Below are positions 49,250 to 58,952 of a stretch of DNA of 64,000 bases, piece after piece (the stretch's first letter is position 1; every line of letters starts with the position of its first letter). Source of the DNA: Bartonella sp. WD12.1. Its GTDB lineage: Bacteria > Pseudomonadota > Alphaproteobacteria > Rhizobiales > Rhizobiaceae. The translations under genes and the position numbers were made by a program. The stretch is taken from positions 1,508,501 to 1,572,500 of the forward strand of contig NZ_MUBG01000001.1 of NCBI RefSeq assembly GCF_002022415.1. Direction: 5' to 3'. The notes under the pieces were generated by a model. It saw only the letters and a list, made by a program, of their open reading frames with translations. It had not been told where the DNA came from and did no database searches.

Positions 49250-50073
49250 ATGCAAAAGGAAAAAAAAGCTTTCATTTATATATGATTTCTGATGCAACAG
49301 GGGAAACATTAATCTCTGCTGTGAGAGCTGTTGCATCACAATACACGATGTATCAGGCAATAGAACATCTTTATCCGATGATTCGTAATAAAACACAGTT
49401 GCAAAAAATTCTTGATGAAATTCAAAAAAAGCCGGGTATTGTTCTTTATACAATTATTGATGAAGAAATGAAGCAATTTCTCAGTAAGGTATGTGCTAAA
49501 ATAGGTACTCCTTGTGTTGCTATTTTAGATCCTGTTTTAAGTGTTTTTCAGTCTTATCTTGGAACACCAACAAATTTACGTGCTAGTGCACAACATGGTC
49601 TTAATGCAGATTATTTTCGTCGTATTGAAGCATTGAATTTTACAATAGAGCACGACGATGGACAATCTCCTGATAGTATATTAGATGCAGATGTAATTCT
49701 TGTAGGAATTTCAAGAACTTCTAAAACACCAACAAGTATCTATTTAGCAAATCGTGGAATAAAGACTGCTAACGTACCTCTTATTCCGGGAATTGATTTA
49801 CCACAAACCCTTTTAAAAGAAAAAAATACTTTAGTTGTTGGTTTAATTGCTTCAGCTGAAAGAATTTCACATATTCGTCAAAATAGAGATTTGGGAGAAG
49901 GTTTCACTATTGAAAATTATACTGATCGCACTAGCATAGCTAGAGAATTAATTTATGCAAAACGCATTTATGAGCGTTTTTGTTGGCCTATCATTGATGT
50001 AACAAGACGTTCTATTGAAGAAACTGCAGCAGCGGTATTTAAACTTTTATCACAATTTCGTGAGGGAAGATAA
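49250..50073 (+). CDS. ppsR: PEP synthase/PPDK regulatory protein with a disturbed N-terminus
   Basis: Bifunctional kinase/pyrophosphorylase (DUF299) that switches pyruvate phosphate dikinase or PEP synthase off and on by phosphorylating a threonine. Nucleotide loop GISRTSKTPTSIYLANRG is present and the body is intact. Homologues begin about M-x-KKSFHLHLISDSTGETL. Here KKSFHLYMISDATGETL is in frame, but the only upstream ATG (49250, MQKEKK) is one base out of frame: an 8-A run at 49260-49267 would need nine. In the existing frame the first start codon is ATG 49282, which has no SD and loses 12 residues. Slippage on the A-run, or a read error, could restore it. 264-275 residues. Confidence 0.85.
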
Positions 50074-50077
50074 AAAT

Positions 50078-50674
50078 ATGGATGAAAATATGTTAATATT
50101 AGCATCTCTTAGCTCCTATCGCGCACAATTGTTAAACAAAGCTGGTTTGAAATTTTCTATTGAAGCGGCTTCTTTTGATGAACGAAAAATAGAAGAGAAA
50201 ATAAAAACTAAAACGTCTAAAGAAATGAGTTGTTTCCTTGCAAGTGCAAAAGCAAAAAATGTTTCTAAGCGTTTTCCTCATGCATTAGTTATAGGTTGTG
50301 ATCAAATACTTGATCTGGAGGGCCAGATTTTTCATAAAGTTTCAGACATTAAAGAAGCATATCAACGATTACGTTCTTTATCAGGAAAAACGCATTCTCT
50401 TCATAGTGCAATAGCTTTAGTCAAGAATGATCAAGAAATTTGGGTTGAAGCTTTTAGTGCTCATATGACGGTACGTTCTCTCTCATCAGAATTCATTGAA
50501 CGTTATCTAACGCGTGTAGGGGCGGATGTTTTTAAAAGTGTAGGAGTATATCAAATTGAAAAAGAAGGAATCCACCTTTTTGAAAAAATAGAAGGAGATT
50601 TCTTTACTATTATTGGTTTACCATTATTACCTTTATTGGCTAAATTGCGTCATTTGGGAGTTATTGATGGTTAA
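50078..50674 (+). CDS. maf: Maf-family nucleotide pyrophosphatase
   Basis: Hydrolyses dTTP, UTP and modified nucleotides, a house-cleaning enzyme once linked to septum inhibition. 198 residues: [20 protein letters not shown] (Maf start motif S-x-x-R-x-x-L-L), [19 protein letters not shown] and the [16 protein letters not shown] segment. ATG at 50078 has GAGGGA about 10 nt upstream and follows the ppsR stop by 4 nt; the frame is open further upstream but that is inside ppsR. It overlaps aroE by 8 nt. Confidence 0.92.
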   Translation: MDENMLILASLSSYRAQLLNKAGLKFSIEAASFDERKIEEKIKTKTSKEMSCFLASAKAKNVSKRFPHALVIGCDQILDLEGQIFHKVSDIKEAYQRLRSLSGKTHSLHSAIALVKNDQEIWVEAFSAHMTVRSLSSEFIERYLTRVGADVFKSVGVYQIEKEGIHLFEKIEGDFFTIIGLPLLPLLAKLRHLGVIDG

Positions 50675-51545
50675 TTTTGCAATAAATTGCAAAAAAAAAG
50701 AGTATCCGTGTGCTTTTATTGCTGGTTATCCTATTCATCATTCAAAATCACCAAAGATTCACAATTTTTGGCTCAAACAATATGGTTTACAAGGTGAGTA
50801 TCTTGCAAAAGAGGTAAAAACTGAAAAATTTAAGAGTTTTCTTATATCTTCACAAAAAAGGGGTTTTTGTGGAGGCAATGTTACCTTACCCTATAAAAGA
50901 GAAGCTTTTCATTTAGCAACTTATAAGGATAAGGTAGCAACAGCTGTTGGTGCTGTTAATACATTATGGTTTGAAGGGCAAAAACTTTGTGCCACAAACA
51001 CTGATGCATATGGTTTTAGTGCTAATCTTGATGAGTTTACTCCTGATTGGGTTAAAGAAACAGCACTTGTTTTTGGTGCAGGAGGCGCTGCGCGCGCTGT
51101 TTTATATATCTTAAAAAAACGTGGGTTTGAACGTATTTTCTTGTTTAATCGTACAAGACAGCATGCAAACGATTTGGCTGAGTATTTTGGAAAACCTATT
51201 GAGGTTTATGATTGGCATAATATTTATAAGATACTTTATCAAGTTGATCTTATTGTTAATGCAACTTCTGTGGATATGATAAATCTTTATAACAAACAAA
51301 AAGATGTTTTTTTTGATTTTCATAAAGTAAAACCAACAGCATTGATAACAGACGTTGTTTATACTCCATTGATAACCCCTTTTTTGCAACAAGCAAAAGC
51401 TCATGGTTTGAAAACAGTCGATGGACTTGGTATGCTTTTACATCAGGCTGTACCTGGTTTTGAGCGATGGTTTGGAATAAGACCGCTTGTAACAAAAGCA
51501 TTGCGAACAGCGATTGTAGAGGATATGAGTGAAAATAAAATATGA
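50667..51545 (+). CDS. aroE: Shikimate dehydrogenase
   Basis: Reduces 3-dehydroshikimate to shikimate with NADPH. 292 residues: the substrate site [24 protein letters not shown] with the catalytic lysine, NTDAYGF, and the NADP motif [15 protein letters not shown] start at ATG 50667 ([11 protein letters not shown]), which overlaps the end of maf and has GGGAG 7 nt before it. Its stop overlaps the coaE start (ATGA). Joins aroB and aroK of the same pathway elsewhere in the window. Confidence 0.95.
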   Translation: MVNFAINCKKKEYPCAFIAGYPIHHSKSPKIHNFWLKQYGLQGEYLAKEVKTEKFKSFLISSQKRGFCGGNVTLPYKREAFHLATYKDKVATAVGAVNTLWFEGQKLCATNTDAYGFSANLDEFTPDWVKETALVFGAGGAARAVLYILKKRGFERIFLFNRTRQHANDLAEYFGKPIEVYDWHNIYKILYQVDLIVNATSVDMINLYNKQKDVFFDFHKVKPTALITDVVYTPLITPFLQQAKAHGLKTVDGLGMLLHQAVPGFERWFGIRPLVTKALRTAIVEDMSENKI

Positions 51546-52144
51546 AAATTATAGGATTGACCGGATCAATTGCCATGGGCAAATCAACAACTGCTCGTTT
51601 TTTTAAACAAGCAGGTGTTCCTGTTTTTAGTGCTGATGAAGTAGTGCACCAACTTTATTGTAGTGAGCCGGTCTTGTCCCTTATTATACGTACTTTTCCA
51701 GGTGTTGTTGAAAATGGTCAAGTTAATCGTTTAAAACTTTCTAAAGTTTTGATAAATAATCACGAAAAACTAAAAGCTTTAGAAAAAATAATTCATCCCT
51801 TAGTTTGGAAAAAAGAGAAAGAATTTGTTAACAGAGCACGCCAACAGGGAAAAAAACTAATAGTTCTTGATATTCCGCTTCTTTTTGAAACAAACAGTGA
51901 AAATCGAGTAGATAGTGTAATTGTTGTATCTGCACCATCAGCAATACAAAAGAAGCGTGTAATGAATCGTCCAAATATGAGTGAGGAAAAATTTGCAGCG
52001 ATCAATGCCAAACAAATATCCGATGAGAAAAAGAAAGAACGTGCAGATTTTGTGATTGATACGGGAAAAAGTTTAGATAATACACGTCAACAAGTTTTTC
52101 ATATAATAAAGAGTTTACTAAAGGATGTATCTTTAAAGAATTAA
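51542..52144 (+). CDS. coaE: Dephospho-CoA kinase
   Basis: Phosphorylates dephospho-CoA to CoA, the last step of CoA synthesis. 200 residues with the P-loop [26 protein letters not shown] and DIPLLFET. Overlaps the aroE stop by 4 nt and is followed 4 nt later by dnaQ, so it sits mid-operon. Confidence 0.95.
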   Translation: MKIIGLTGSIAMGKSTTARFFKQAGVPVFSADEVVHQLYCSEPVLSLIIRTFPGVVENGQVNRLKLSKVLINNHEKLKALEKIIHPLVWKKEKEFVNRARQQGKKLIVLDIPLLFETNSENRVDSVIVVSAPSAIQKKRVMNRPNMSEEKFAAINAKQISDEKKKERADFVIDTGKSLDNTRQQVFHIIKSLLKDVSLKN

Positions 52145-52148
52145 AGAA

Positions 52149-52856
52149 ATGCGTGAAATTATTTTTGATACCGAGACAACGGGTTTAGATAAAGACAGCG
52201 ATCGTATTATTGAAATTGGTTGTGTAGAGATGGTTGATCGTTATCTTACAGGACGTCAATTCCATGTTTATTTAAATCCGCAAGGAGTCATTATCCCTGA
52301 TGAAGTTGTAGCGATTCATGGATTGACCAATGAACGTTTAAAAAATGAAAAGAAATTTGAAGATATTGCTGATAAGTTTTTAGAATTTATCGATGGTGCA
52401 ACAATGGTTGCTCATAATGCAAGTTTTGACATAAGCTTTCTTAATGCGGAATTAGGGCGGATCAATAAACCGCTTATCAGTGTTGATAATGTCATTGATA
52501 CACTAGCTATAGCACGGCAAAAATTCCCTATGGGACCTAATTCTCTTGATGTTTTATGTAAACGTTTTGGAATTGATAATAGTAATCGTGTTCTTCATGG
52601 AGCTCTACTTGATGCAGAGATTCTTGCTGATGTTTATATTGAATTAATTGGTGGAAAACAGGGTGTACTTAGTTTTGATAACAATAGTGACCTTGATGAA
52701 AATGTTCAAAATGGCAAGAATATTCCCCATACAATTAAAGTTCGTCCCCACGTTTTACCTTCAAGGTTAAGCACACAAGAAAAAAATATGCACGCTGATT
52801 TAGTTAGGAAAATAGGCAATAAAGCTTTATGGAATAACTTTAAAATTTACCAATAA
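52149..52856 (+). CDS. dnaQ: DNA polymerase III epsilon (proofreading) subunit
   Basis: 3'-5' exonuclease of the replicative polymerase. 235 residues with all DEDDh motifs: FDTETTGLDKDSDRIIEIG (Exo I, D and E), HNASFDISFLNAEL (Exo II) and HGALLDAEILADVY (Exo III, H and D). The C-terminal tail that binds the alpha subunit is present. Last gene of the run from ppsR. Relevant contrast: polA, the next gene, has lost its own exonuclease residues. Confidence 0.95.
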   Translation: MREIIFDTETTGLDKDSDRIIEIGCVEMVDRYLTGRQFHVYLNPQGVIIPDEVVAIHGLTNERLKNEKKFEDIADKFLEFIDGATMVAHNASFDISFLNAELGRINKPLISVDNVIDTLAIARQKFPMGPNSLDVLCKRFGIDNSNRVLHGALLDAEILADVYIELIGGKQGVLSFDNNSDLDENVQNGKNIPHTIKVRPHVLPSRLSTQEKNMHADLVRKIGNKALWNNFKIYQ

Positions 52857-52913
52857 AAATTTGAGGCTTTTTTTGAAAAATTATTGAAAATTGGTATCAG
52901 ATAATACAACTCC

Positions 52914-52990
52914 TAAAAATATGGCCGTTGTGGGGAGGGGAACACCACAACGACCTTACCGCTACATTGTACCTTAGCTATCATAGAAGG
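52914..52990 (-). ncRNA. Candidate small RNA with anti-Shine-Dalgarno loop
   Basis: On the minus strand an 11-bp stem (arms 52923-52933 and 52945-52955, one G-U pair) has an 11-nt loop containing TTCCCCTCC, complementary to a Shine-Dalgarno, and is followed by ATATTTTT, as in a Rho-independent terminator. Only the minus strand has the T-run, so the transcript should run leftward and end near 52914. The 5' end is not determined; I saw no clear promoter. C-rich loops of this kind are the hallmark of alphaproteobacterial trans-acting sRNAs (the alpha-r14 and AbcR/alpha-r15 families), and I recall AbcR genes next to polA in Sinorhizobium, as here. Family membership is inference. Confidence 0.45.
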
Positions 52991-52996
52991 AGTAAA

Positions 52997-53116
52997 ATGA
53001 AAGCTATCATATCCTATAATAACAAAGAAAAGCTCTCGGTACTAATAAAATGCAACGGCTTTATACCTTATAAAAACAAAAAAATGGCTTTTCAGAGGCA
53101 ACTCTATAAATTTTGA
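52997..53116 (+). CDS. Possible 39-residue peptide
   Basis: AAGGAG ends 4 nt before an ATG that opens a 39-codon frame (MKAIISYNNKEKLSV and on, lysine-rich, one cysteine). No family is recognisable. It may be a leftover or an mRNA leader of polA rather than a gene, and it partly faces the candidate antisense-strand sRNA. Confidence 0.25.
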   Translation: MKAIISYNNKEKLSVLIKCNGFIPYKNKKMAFQRQLYKF

Positions 53117-53180
53117 AATGAGATCGAAAAAAATATAAAAATAAATTTGTTTTGCTCTAAAATAAAGAAATGAAACTATC

Positions 53181-56087
53181 ATGGAAACAAAAGATCATTT
53201 ATTTTTAGTTGATGGATCAGGTTACATTTTTCGTGCTTATCACGCTTTACCACCCTTAAAACGTAAAAAAGATGGGCTTCCTGTAGGGGCTGTAGCCGGT
53301 TTTTGCAACATGTTATGGAAGTTACTTTGTGATGCTCGCAATACAGCTGTTGGTATTGTGCCAACCCATTTTGCTGTTATTTTTGATTATTCGTCTGATA
53401 CATTTCGTAAACAAATTTATCCTCAATATAAAGCCAATCGTGTAGCTCCTCCTGAAGACCTTATTCCTCAATTTGCTCTAATACGACAAGCTACAAAAGC
53501 TTTTAATTTACCTTGCATTGAAAAAAAAGGATTTGAAGCAGATGATTTAATTGCAACCTATGCACGATTGGCAACTCAGGCGGGAGCAAAAACAACAATT
53601 ATTTCCTCGGATAAAGATTTAATGCAATTGGTAAATAGGTATGTGTCTTTATATGATGGAATGAAAGATAAACATATCGGTGTTTCTGAAGTCATAGAAA
53701 AATGGGGCGTAACGCCTGAAAAAATGATTGATTTGCAAGCTTTAGTTGGAGATCCCACAGATAATATTCCAGGGGTTCCAGGTATTGGTCCTAAGATCGC
53801 GGCACAATTATTAAATCAATTTGGTACTCTGGATTTCTTATTGCAACATGTAGAAGAAATTAAACAAGCAAAACGACGTGAAAATATTCAAGCTTATAGA
53901 GAGCAAACAAAGATTTCTCGTGAATTAGTAAAGCTTAAAACAGATGTGCCTATAGACAATAATTTAGATGATTTCATTTTAGAACCACAAGATGGCCCAC
54001 GTTTAATTGCTTTTTTAAAAGCTATGGAGTTTACAACGTTAACGCGTCGTGTAGCAGAAGCAACAGCATGTGATGCAGAGGTTATTGATGCACTTGATGT
54101 AGATATTGAGTGGACGCAAAATATTCACGGACCTGACTTGGATAGTGAGGAAGCTGGTCCACTATTAACCCATGATTCTTATAAAAATTCACCACAGATT
54201 TTGGCACAGAAACGTAAAGATCAGGCTCTTGTCCAAAAAAATGTAGGAGACTCTTATAAAACCATTCTTGATGAGAAAAATTTAAGAGAATGGTTATTGG
54301 AAGCACAAGAGCAAAGTTATTTTGCTTTTAACATAGAAACAACCTCACCAGATCCTATACAAGCGAAAATTATTGGTTTTTCGTTAGCATTACAGCCAGA
54401 AAAAGCAGCTTATATACCACTAGAACACACTGAAGGAGCGTGCGACCTTTTAGGAGGTGGGCGTGTAGTCACACAAATTGAAACACAGAAGGTTTTAGCG
54501 CTTTTAAAACCAATATTAGAAGATCAAGCTGTATTAAAAATTGGCTATAATATGAAATATAATTGGTTGATTATGAAACAATACGGCATTGTAACACAAT
54601 CTTTTGATGATATAATGCTCATATCATATGCTTTAGATGCTGGAACTTCGACTCATGATAGGAATATTTTGTCTGAACGATGGCTTAAGCATAAACCAAT
54701 TGCTTACAAGGACTTAACACATAACGGGAAAAAAATTACCTCTTTTACACAAGTAGATTTAAAACAGGCAACCTTTTATGCAGCAGAAAGCGCCGATATA
54801 ACGCTACGGTTATGGCAAGTTTTAAAACAACAACTTGTTGCACAAGGAGTAACGAAAATTTATGAACGTCTTGATCGACCACTAATAGAAGTTCTTGCAA
54901 AAATGGAAGAACGAGGAATTCTGGTTGATAGACAAATTCTTTCACGTCTTTCATGTGAATTAGCGCAGGCTTCCCTTTCTCTGGAAGAGGAAATTTACCA
55001 ATTGGTTGGTGAACGATTTAATATTGCTTCACCAAAACAATTAAGTGATATTCTTTTTGGTAAAATGGGTTTACCTGGGGGTGTTAAGACCAAAAATGGT
55101 CAATGGTCAACCTCTGCACAAATTTTAGAAGAATTAGCTGCTGAAGGTCATACTTTACCACGTAAAATCGTTGATTGGCGCCAACTTACAAAATTAAAAT
55201 CCACTTATACAGATGCTTTACCTTATTACATTTTACCTGAGACAGGACGTGTTCACACTAATTATTCTTTAGCAACAACATCAACTGGACGATTATCTTC
55301 ATCAGAGCCCAATCTGCAAAATATTCCAATACGAACACCAGAAGGGCGTAAAATTCGAACAGCTTTTATTGCTCCAAAGGGATGTGTACTATTATCGGCC
55401 GACTATAGTCAGATTGAATTGCGCATTCTTGCACATATCGCTAATATCACTGCATTGAAAGAGGCGTTTGCACAAGATCAAGATATTCACGCTATAACCG
55501 CATCGCAAATATTTGGAGTTGCAGTAGAAGGAATGCCCTCAGATATACGCCGACGTGCAAAGGCGATTAATTTTGGTATTATTTACGGTATTTCAGCTTT
55601 TGGATTGGCAAACCAATTAAGTATTTCACGAAATGAGGCAAGTCGCTATATCGATATTTATTTTGAAAGATTTCCAGGAATTAAAGATTATATGGAAAAG
55701 ACTAAATCATTTGCGCGCCAACATGGTTATGTAGAAACAATTTTTGGACGTCGTATTCATTACCCTGAAATAAAAGCGACGAATTCACAAATCCGCACTT
55801 TCAATGAAAGAGCTGCTATCAACGCACCAATTCAAGGATCGGCTGCAGATATCATTCGCCGTGCTATGATCCAAATGGAAGGTGCTTTAAAAAAAGAAAA
55901 ACTGTCAGCAAAAATGCTACTACAGGTTCACGACGAACTGATTTTTGAAGTGCCAGAAACTGAAAGTGAAAAAACAAAAATCCTTGTTACAAAGGTAATG
56001 GAAAATGCTGCAATGCCTGCATTATCTTTGTCTGTCCCTCTTAAAGTAAAAGTCACTGCTGCTCAAAACTGGAATGAGGCACATTAG
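53181..56087 (+). CDS. polA: DNA polymerase I, proofreading site lost
   Basis: Repair and Okazaki-maturation polymerase, 968 residues. The 5'-nuclease domain (about 1-300) is intact (FDYSSDTFRKQIYPQYKANR, GFEADDLIATYA, GDPTDNIPGVPGIGPK), and so is the polymerase domain: motif A DYSQIELRILAHI, motif B RRRAKAINFGIIYG, motif C QVHDELIFEV. The middle 3'-5' exonuclease fold is present, but its metal ligands are changed: FAFNIETTS has N384 for E. coli D355 (E386 kept for E357), NMKYN has N461 for D424, and YAAESAD has S537 for D501 (Y533 kept for Y497). Proofreading by this enzyme is therefore predicted dead, as in Taq. Convergent with the next gene; their stops overlap. Confidence 0.95.
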   Translation: METKDHLFLVDGSGYIFRAYHALPPLKRKKDGLPVGAVAGFCNMLWKLLCDARNTAVGIVPTHFAVIFDYSSDTFRKQIYPQYKANRVAPPEDLIPQFALIRQATKAFNLPCIEKKGFEADDLIATYARLATQAGAKTTIISSDKDLMQLVNRYVSLYDGMKDKHIGVSEVIEKWGVTPEKMIDLQALVGDPTDNIPGVPGIGPKIAAQLLNQFGTLDFLLQHVEEIKQAKRRENIQAYREQTKISRELVKLKTDVPIDNNLDDFILEPQDGPRLIAFLKAMEFTTLTRRVAEATACDAEVIDALDVDIEWTQNIHGPDLDSEEAGPLLTHDSYKNSPQILAQKRKDQALVQKNVGDSYKTILDEKNLREWLLEAQEQSYFAFNIETTSPDPIQAKIIGFSLALQPEKAAYIPLEHTEGACDLLGGGRVVTQIETQKVLALLKPILEDQAVLKIGYNMKYNWLIMKQYGIVTQSFDDIMLISYALDAGTSTHDRNILSERWLKHKPIAYKDLTHNGKKITSFTQVDLKQATFYAAESADITLRLWQVLKQQLVAQGVTKIYERLDRPLIEVLAKMEERGILVDRQILSRLSCELAQASLSLEEEIYQLVGERFNIASPKQLSDILFGKMGLPGGVKTKNGQWSTSAQILEELAAEGHTLPRKIVDWRQLTKLKSTYTDALPYYILPETGRVHTNYSLATTSTGRLSSSEPNLQNIPIRTPEGRKIRTAFIAPKGCVLLSADYSQIELRILAHIANITALKEAFAQDQDIHAITASQIFGVAVEGMPSDIRRRAKAINFGIIYGISAFGLANQLSISRNEASRYIDIYFERFPGIKDYMEKTKSFARQHGYVETIFGRRIHYPEIKATNSQIRTFNERAAINAPIQGSAADIIRRAMIQMEGALKKEKLSAKMLLQVHDELIFEVPETESEKTKILVTKVMENAAMPALSLSVPLKVKVTAAQNWNEAH

Positions 56088-56962
56088 TTTTTTTCGCTTA
56101 TTTGGTCTTTAAACGTCGTCATTACATTGGCAAGATTAAGATGAGCTTTAATTGGTAAGTGATCTGATGCAACACGTGCTAGTGGAGAATAATGACTTTC
56201 AATTTTTGTTACCAAATGGGGAGGAAAAGCAAAAATTCTATCAAGAGCTAGAAAAGGAAAGCGAGAAGGAAAACTTGGTACAGTTCCTAGTGTGATATCA
56301 AAATAAGGGAAAAAATGATTTAATGACGATTTTTTCCCTACTCGCCATTCATTAAAATCACCAATAACTAATGTGGGCATAAAAGAGCGTTTTTGCAAAA
56401 GTGCAAGGAGCATTTTTACTTGCTGATTGCGAGAGTGGCGTAACAAGCCAAAATGAGCTGCGATAATGCGAATAAAACCTGTCTCCATTTCTAATTCTGC
56501 CATTATAGCACCTCGTGGTTCAATACCAGGTAGGGAGATTTGTAAAACATCATGCACCCTCCCTTGACGCACAAAAAGAGCATTACCATGCCAACCATGG
56601 CCATTGGGTGACATGGTATTCAAAGGCACAGGAATCAAATTTGTTTCAGCTTTTAACAATTTAAGATCAATCAAACCAATGCGTTCACCAAAACGTTTAT
56701 CCGCTTCTTGGAGCGCGAGAATATCAGCTTGTAATTCTGCAATAACACGTACAATGCGAGTAGGGTTGAAAACTTTATCAACACCTACACATTTATGAAC
56801 ATTATAAGAAGCAACAACAAGATCATAATCGTTATCACAATTAACGGTATTTGGTCGCTGACCAGAACGATTACGAATAACACTTAAAAGAGGTTTATGA
56901 AGCTTTTGCTGGATAAATGCGGTGGGCCAGCGAAATTTTGGTTTATGAGGCTTCTTTATCAT
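56084..56962 (-). CDS. Endonuclease/exonuclease/phosphatase family protein
   Basis: 292-residue metal-dependent hydrolase of the EEP superfamily. Visible metal and catalytic motifs: VVASYNVHKCVG (N), ILALQEADKRFGER (E), AAHFGLLRHSRNQQ (H), VIGDFNEW (D, N) and SDHLPIKAHL (D, H). The family covers DNases, phospholipases and phosphodiesterases; no specific substrate can be assigned. No signal peptide is visible; the N-terminal 40 residues are basic. Overlaps the polA stop convergently. Confidence 0.87.
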   Translation of the reverse strand: MIKKPHKPKFRWPTAFIQQKLHKPLLSVIRNRSGQRPNTVNCDNDYDLVVASYNVHKCVGVDKVFNPTRIVRVIAELQADILALQEADKRFGERIGLIDLKLLKAETNLIPVPLNTMSPNGHGWHGNALFVRQGRVHDVLQISLPGIEPRGAIMAELEMETGFIRIIAAHFGLLRHSRNQQVKMLLALLQKRSFMPTLVIGDFNEWRVGKKSSLNHFFPYFDITLGTVPSFPSRFPFLALDRIFAFPPHLVTKIESHYSPLARVASDHLPIKAHLNLANVMTTFKDQISEKN

Positions 56963-57043
56963 TTTATGTTTGAGTTAATGTTGTTCAGTACACGTAAATA
57001 TAATGCCAAAGGATTAGAAAATACGAACTTATATTAAAAACAA

Positions 57044-57077
57044 AAAAGCCCTGTTTCTTGTGTGAAACAAGGCTTTT
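57044..57077 (-). terminator. Rho-independent terminator of the BI-1 gene
   Basis: AAAAGCC / GGCTTTT arms plus TGTTTC / GAAACA, with one mismatch (C51-A70 of the block) and loop TTGTGT. On the minus strand T-run TTTTTT follows the stem. It lies 23 bp after the BI-1 gene stop. Confidence 0.8.
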
Positions 57078-57099
57078 CAATAAAACAATAACTGTATAG

Positions 57100-57873
57100 T
57101 TAATTGCGATTTGAACCCAAAAATTGCAGCAAGAAAACAAACATATTAATGAAATCAAGATAGAGATTTAACGCACCCATAATAATTTTACGACCACGAG
57201 TGTCATCTGCATCACCTTCATAATACATTAATTTGATAGTTTGTGTATTATAAGCTGTTAAACCCGCAAAAACGAGAACGCCAATTACTGAAATAGCAAA
57301 TTGCAAGGCGCTTGATCCCAGAAAAATATTAACGATCATAGCAAGTAGCAGGCCGATCAACCCCATAAACAAGAAAGATCCCATTGCTGTAAGATCACGT
57401 TTTGTGGTGTAGCCGTAAAGCGAAAGAGAGCCAAAAGCTGCAGAAGTGATAACGAAGGTCTGCACAATACTTTCAGGTGTGTAACGCAAAATAATTGATG
57501 ACAATGAAAGACCAACGAGCGCTGCATAACCAAAAAAGAGACTACGAGCAGCATTGGTACTAAGCGTATTGATTTTAAAACTAAGAAATAATACAGCAAC
57601 AAGCGGTGAAAACATAACGACATAAGATAGAGGTGACGTATAAAATGTCACTCCAAATGATGTTAAATAAACGCTACCATTAATTTGTGCAACCGCTTGA
57701 TTTATATCTGCTGTTGTGGCCAATAATGCAATTATATAAGCAGCAGAAGCTGTAATAAGTAAACCAATGGCCATTGTGTTATAGACGCCCAGCATATAAC
57801 TGCGCAATCCTTGATCGATTGATGCATCGGCATGAGAAACAGACGCCGAACGTAAATTTTTGAAATCAGCCAT
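57100..57873 (-). CDS. Bax inhibitor-1/YccA-family membrane protein
   Basis: 257 residues with seven predicted transmembrane segments and the BI-1 patterns LRSYMLGVYNTMAIGLLITA, FAGLTAYNTQTIKLMYYEG and a final ALNLYLDFINMFVFLLQFLG. Family members act on membrane protease FtsH (YccA) or as calcium channels; which applies here is unknown. Standalone, with its own terminator. Followed upstream by a 540-bp gap. Confidence 0.88.
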   Translation of the reverse strand: MADFKNLRSASVSHADASIDQGLRSYMLGVYNTMAIGLLITASAAYIIALLATTADINQAVAQINGSVYLTSFGVTFYTSPLSYVVMFSPLVAVLFLSFKINTLSTNAARSLFFGYAALVGLSLSSIILRYTPESIVQTFVITSAAFGSLSLYGYTTKRDLTAMGSFLFMGLIGLLLAMIVNIFLGSSALQFAISVIGVLVFAGLTAYNTQTIKLMYYEGDADDTRGRKIIMGALNLYLDFINMFVFLLQFLGSNRN

Positions 57874-58419
57874 AATAAAAAGTCCTTTAGCATATGTTCC
57901 ATCACGAGTTGGGATTAAAAGGTAAAAATTCCTTTTAATAACGTTATATAAGCTATTATTAAGCTCATATAAACAACCCTAAACGCTGCTGGTAAAATCC
58001 AGCATACGCTTCTTCTATTATGGAGATTTATTTAAAAATTACAAGAGACTTTTATTGAAAGGAAAACTTACAAATTCGTAATGAAAGAGCACATTTTAAT
58101 GGGAAATATTTAATCTCTTCAATAATATTTAAAAAGATTAGATAATCTATTTTGTCGGTAGCTAGAATAAACAACTTTTTCGAATAAACCTGAAAAGAAT
58201 TAGCTATATTCAGTAGTATTTATTAATGCGCATAATTTCAAAAATTTAATTAAATACTTTGTTTTTTTAATGAATACTAAAAATTTTTCTATTTTGGGTG
58301 ATTAAGAAGAATTCAAAATGGAGTACTATCCAAGCCAATTTTATACCGTCAATATTAAAGGGTAAAATAAGAGGTTATATTTATGGCAGAAATAGCTTCA
58401 TAAGTAATGAAATAATACA
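57874..58419. other. Gene-poor gap, BI-1 gene / lspA
   Basis: About 545 bp without a supportable gene. It holds the BI-1 promoter near 57900 and the downstream tail of lspA. A small CTGG-TAAAAT-CCAG hairpin near 57990 is weak. I recognise no relic. Confidence 0.4.
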
Positions 58420-58926
58420 TTATTTTATAGAAGTATCATTATTGGTATAATGTTTTTTTCGAAGCAAAATACGAAATTCATCGATTAACACGGCAATGGA
58501 TCCAAGTGTTATGAAAGTATCAGCAAGATTGAAAATAGCAAAAGAAAAGATGCCATCAATGTGGAATGATATATAATCAGTAACATAATGGACACGAACA
58601 CGATCAATAAGATTTCCAATTGCTCCACCAAGGATCAAAACAATACCAAAGTGTGTTAAAATTTTATCATGCTCGATATTTTTCCAAAACCATAGAAGGA
58701 AAATGATAATAATGAGCGTAAAAGCAATGAGTCCCCAATGGGAAAAAGAAGAAAGAAATGAAAATGCAATGCCAGAGTTGCGTACATGGTAAAGCGAAAT
58801 AAAAGGAAGAAGCGGAATTTTTGTTTCTAAAGGTATGGTCTGTACAACCCAAAATTTTATTGCTTGATCAAGTAGAATTGTAATAAACAGACCAGAAAAA
58901 AGGAAGGATAATGACTTGTGTGTCAT
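58420..58926 (-). CDS. lspA: Signal peptidase II (lipoprotein signal peptidase)
   Basis: Inner-membrane aspartyl protease that cleaves the signal of diacylglyceryl-prolipoproteins, 168 residues with four transmembrane helices. Catalytic dyad segments GGAIGNLIDRV (D) and FAIFNLADTFI (D) are present, as is the early NSGIAFSF motif. It processes lipoproteins such as the Omp19-like, LptM-like and L,D-transpeptidase proteins in this window. It is 26 bp after the RNA methyltransferase gene, co-oriented. Confidence 0.95.
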   Translation of the reverse strand: MTHKSLSFLFSGLFITILLDQAIKFWVVQTIPLETKIPLLPFISLYHVRNSGIAFSFLSSFSHWGLIAFTLIIIIFLLWFWKNIEHDKILTHFGIVLILGGAIGNLIDRVRVHYVTDYISFHIDGIFSFAIFNLADTFITLGSIAVLIDEFRILLRKKHYTNNDTSIK

Positions 58927-58952
58927 ATTTTGACCTCACATGAGCTCAAGTG

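Noticed and set aside
53576-56087. Idea that the polA exonuclease changes are a sequencing fault
   Set aside because: Three separate in-frame substitutions in a long intact frame are not explained by indel or base-call noise.
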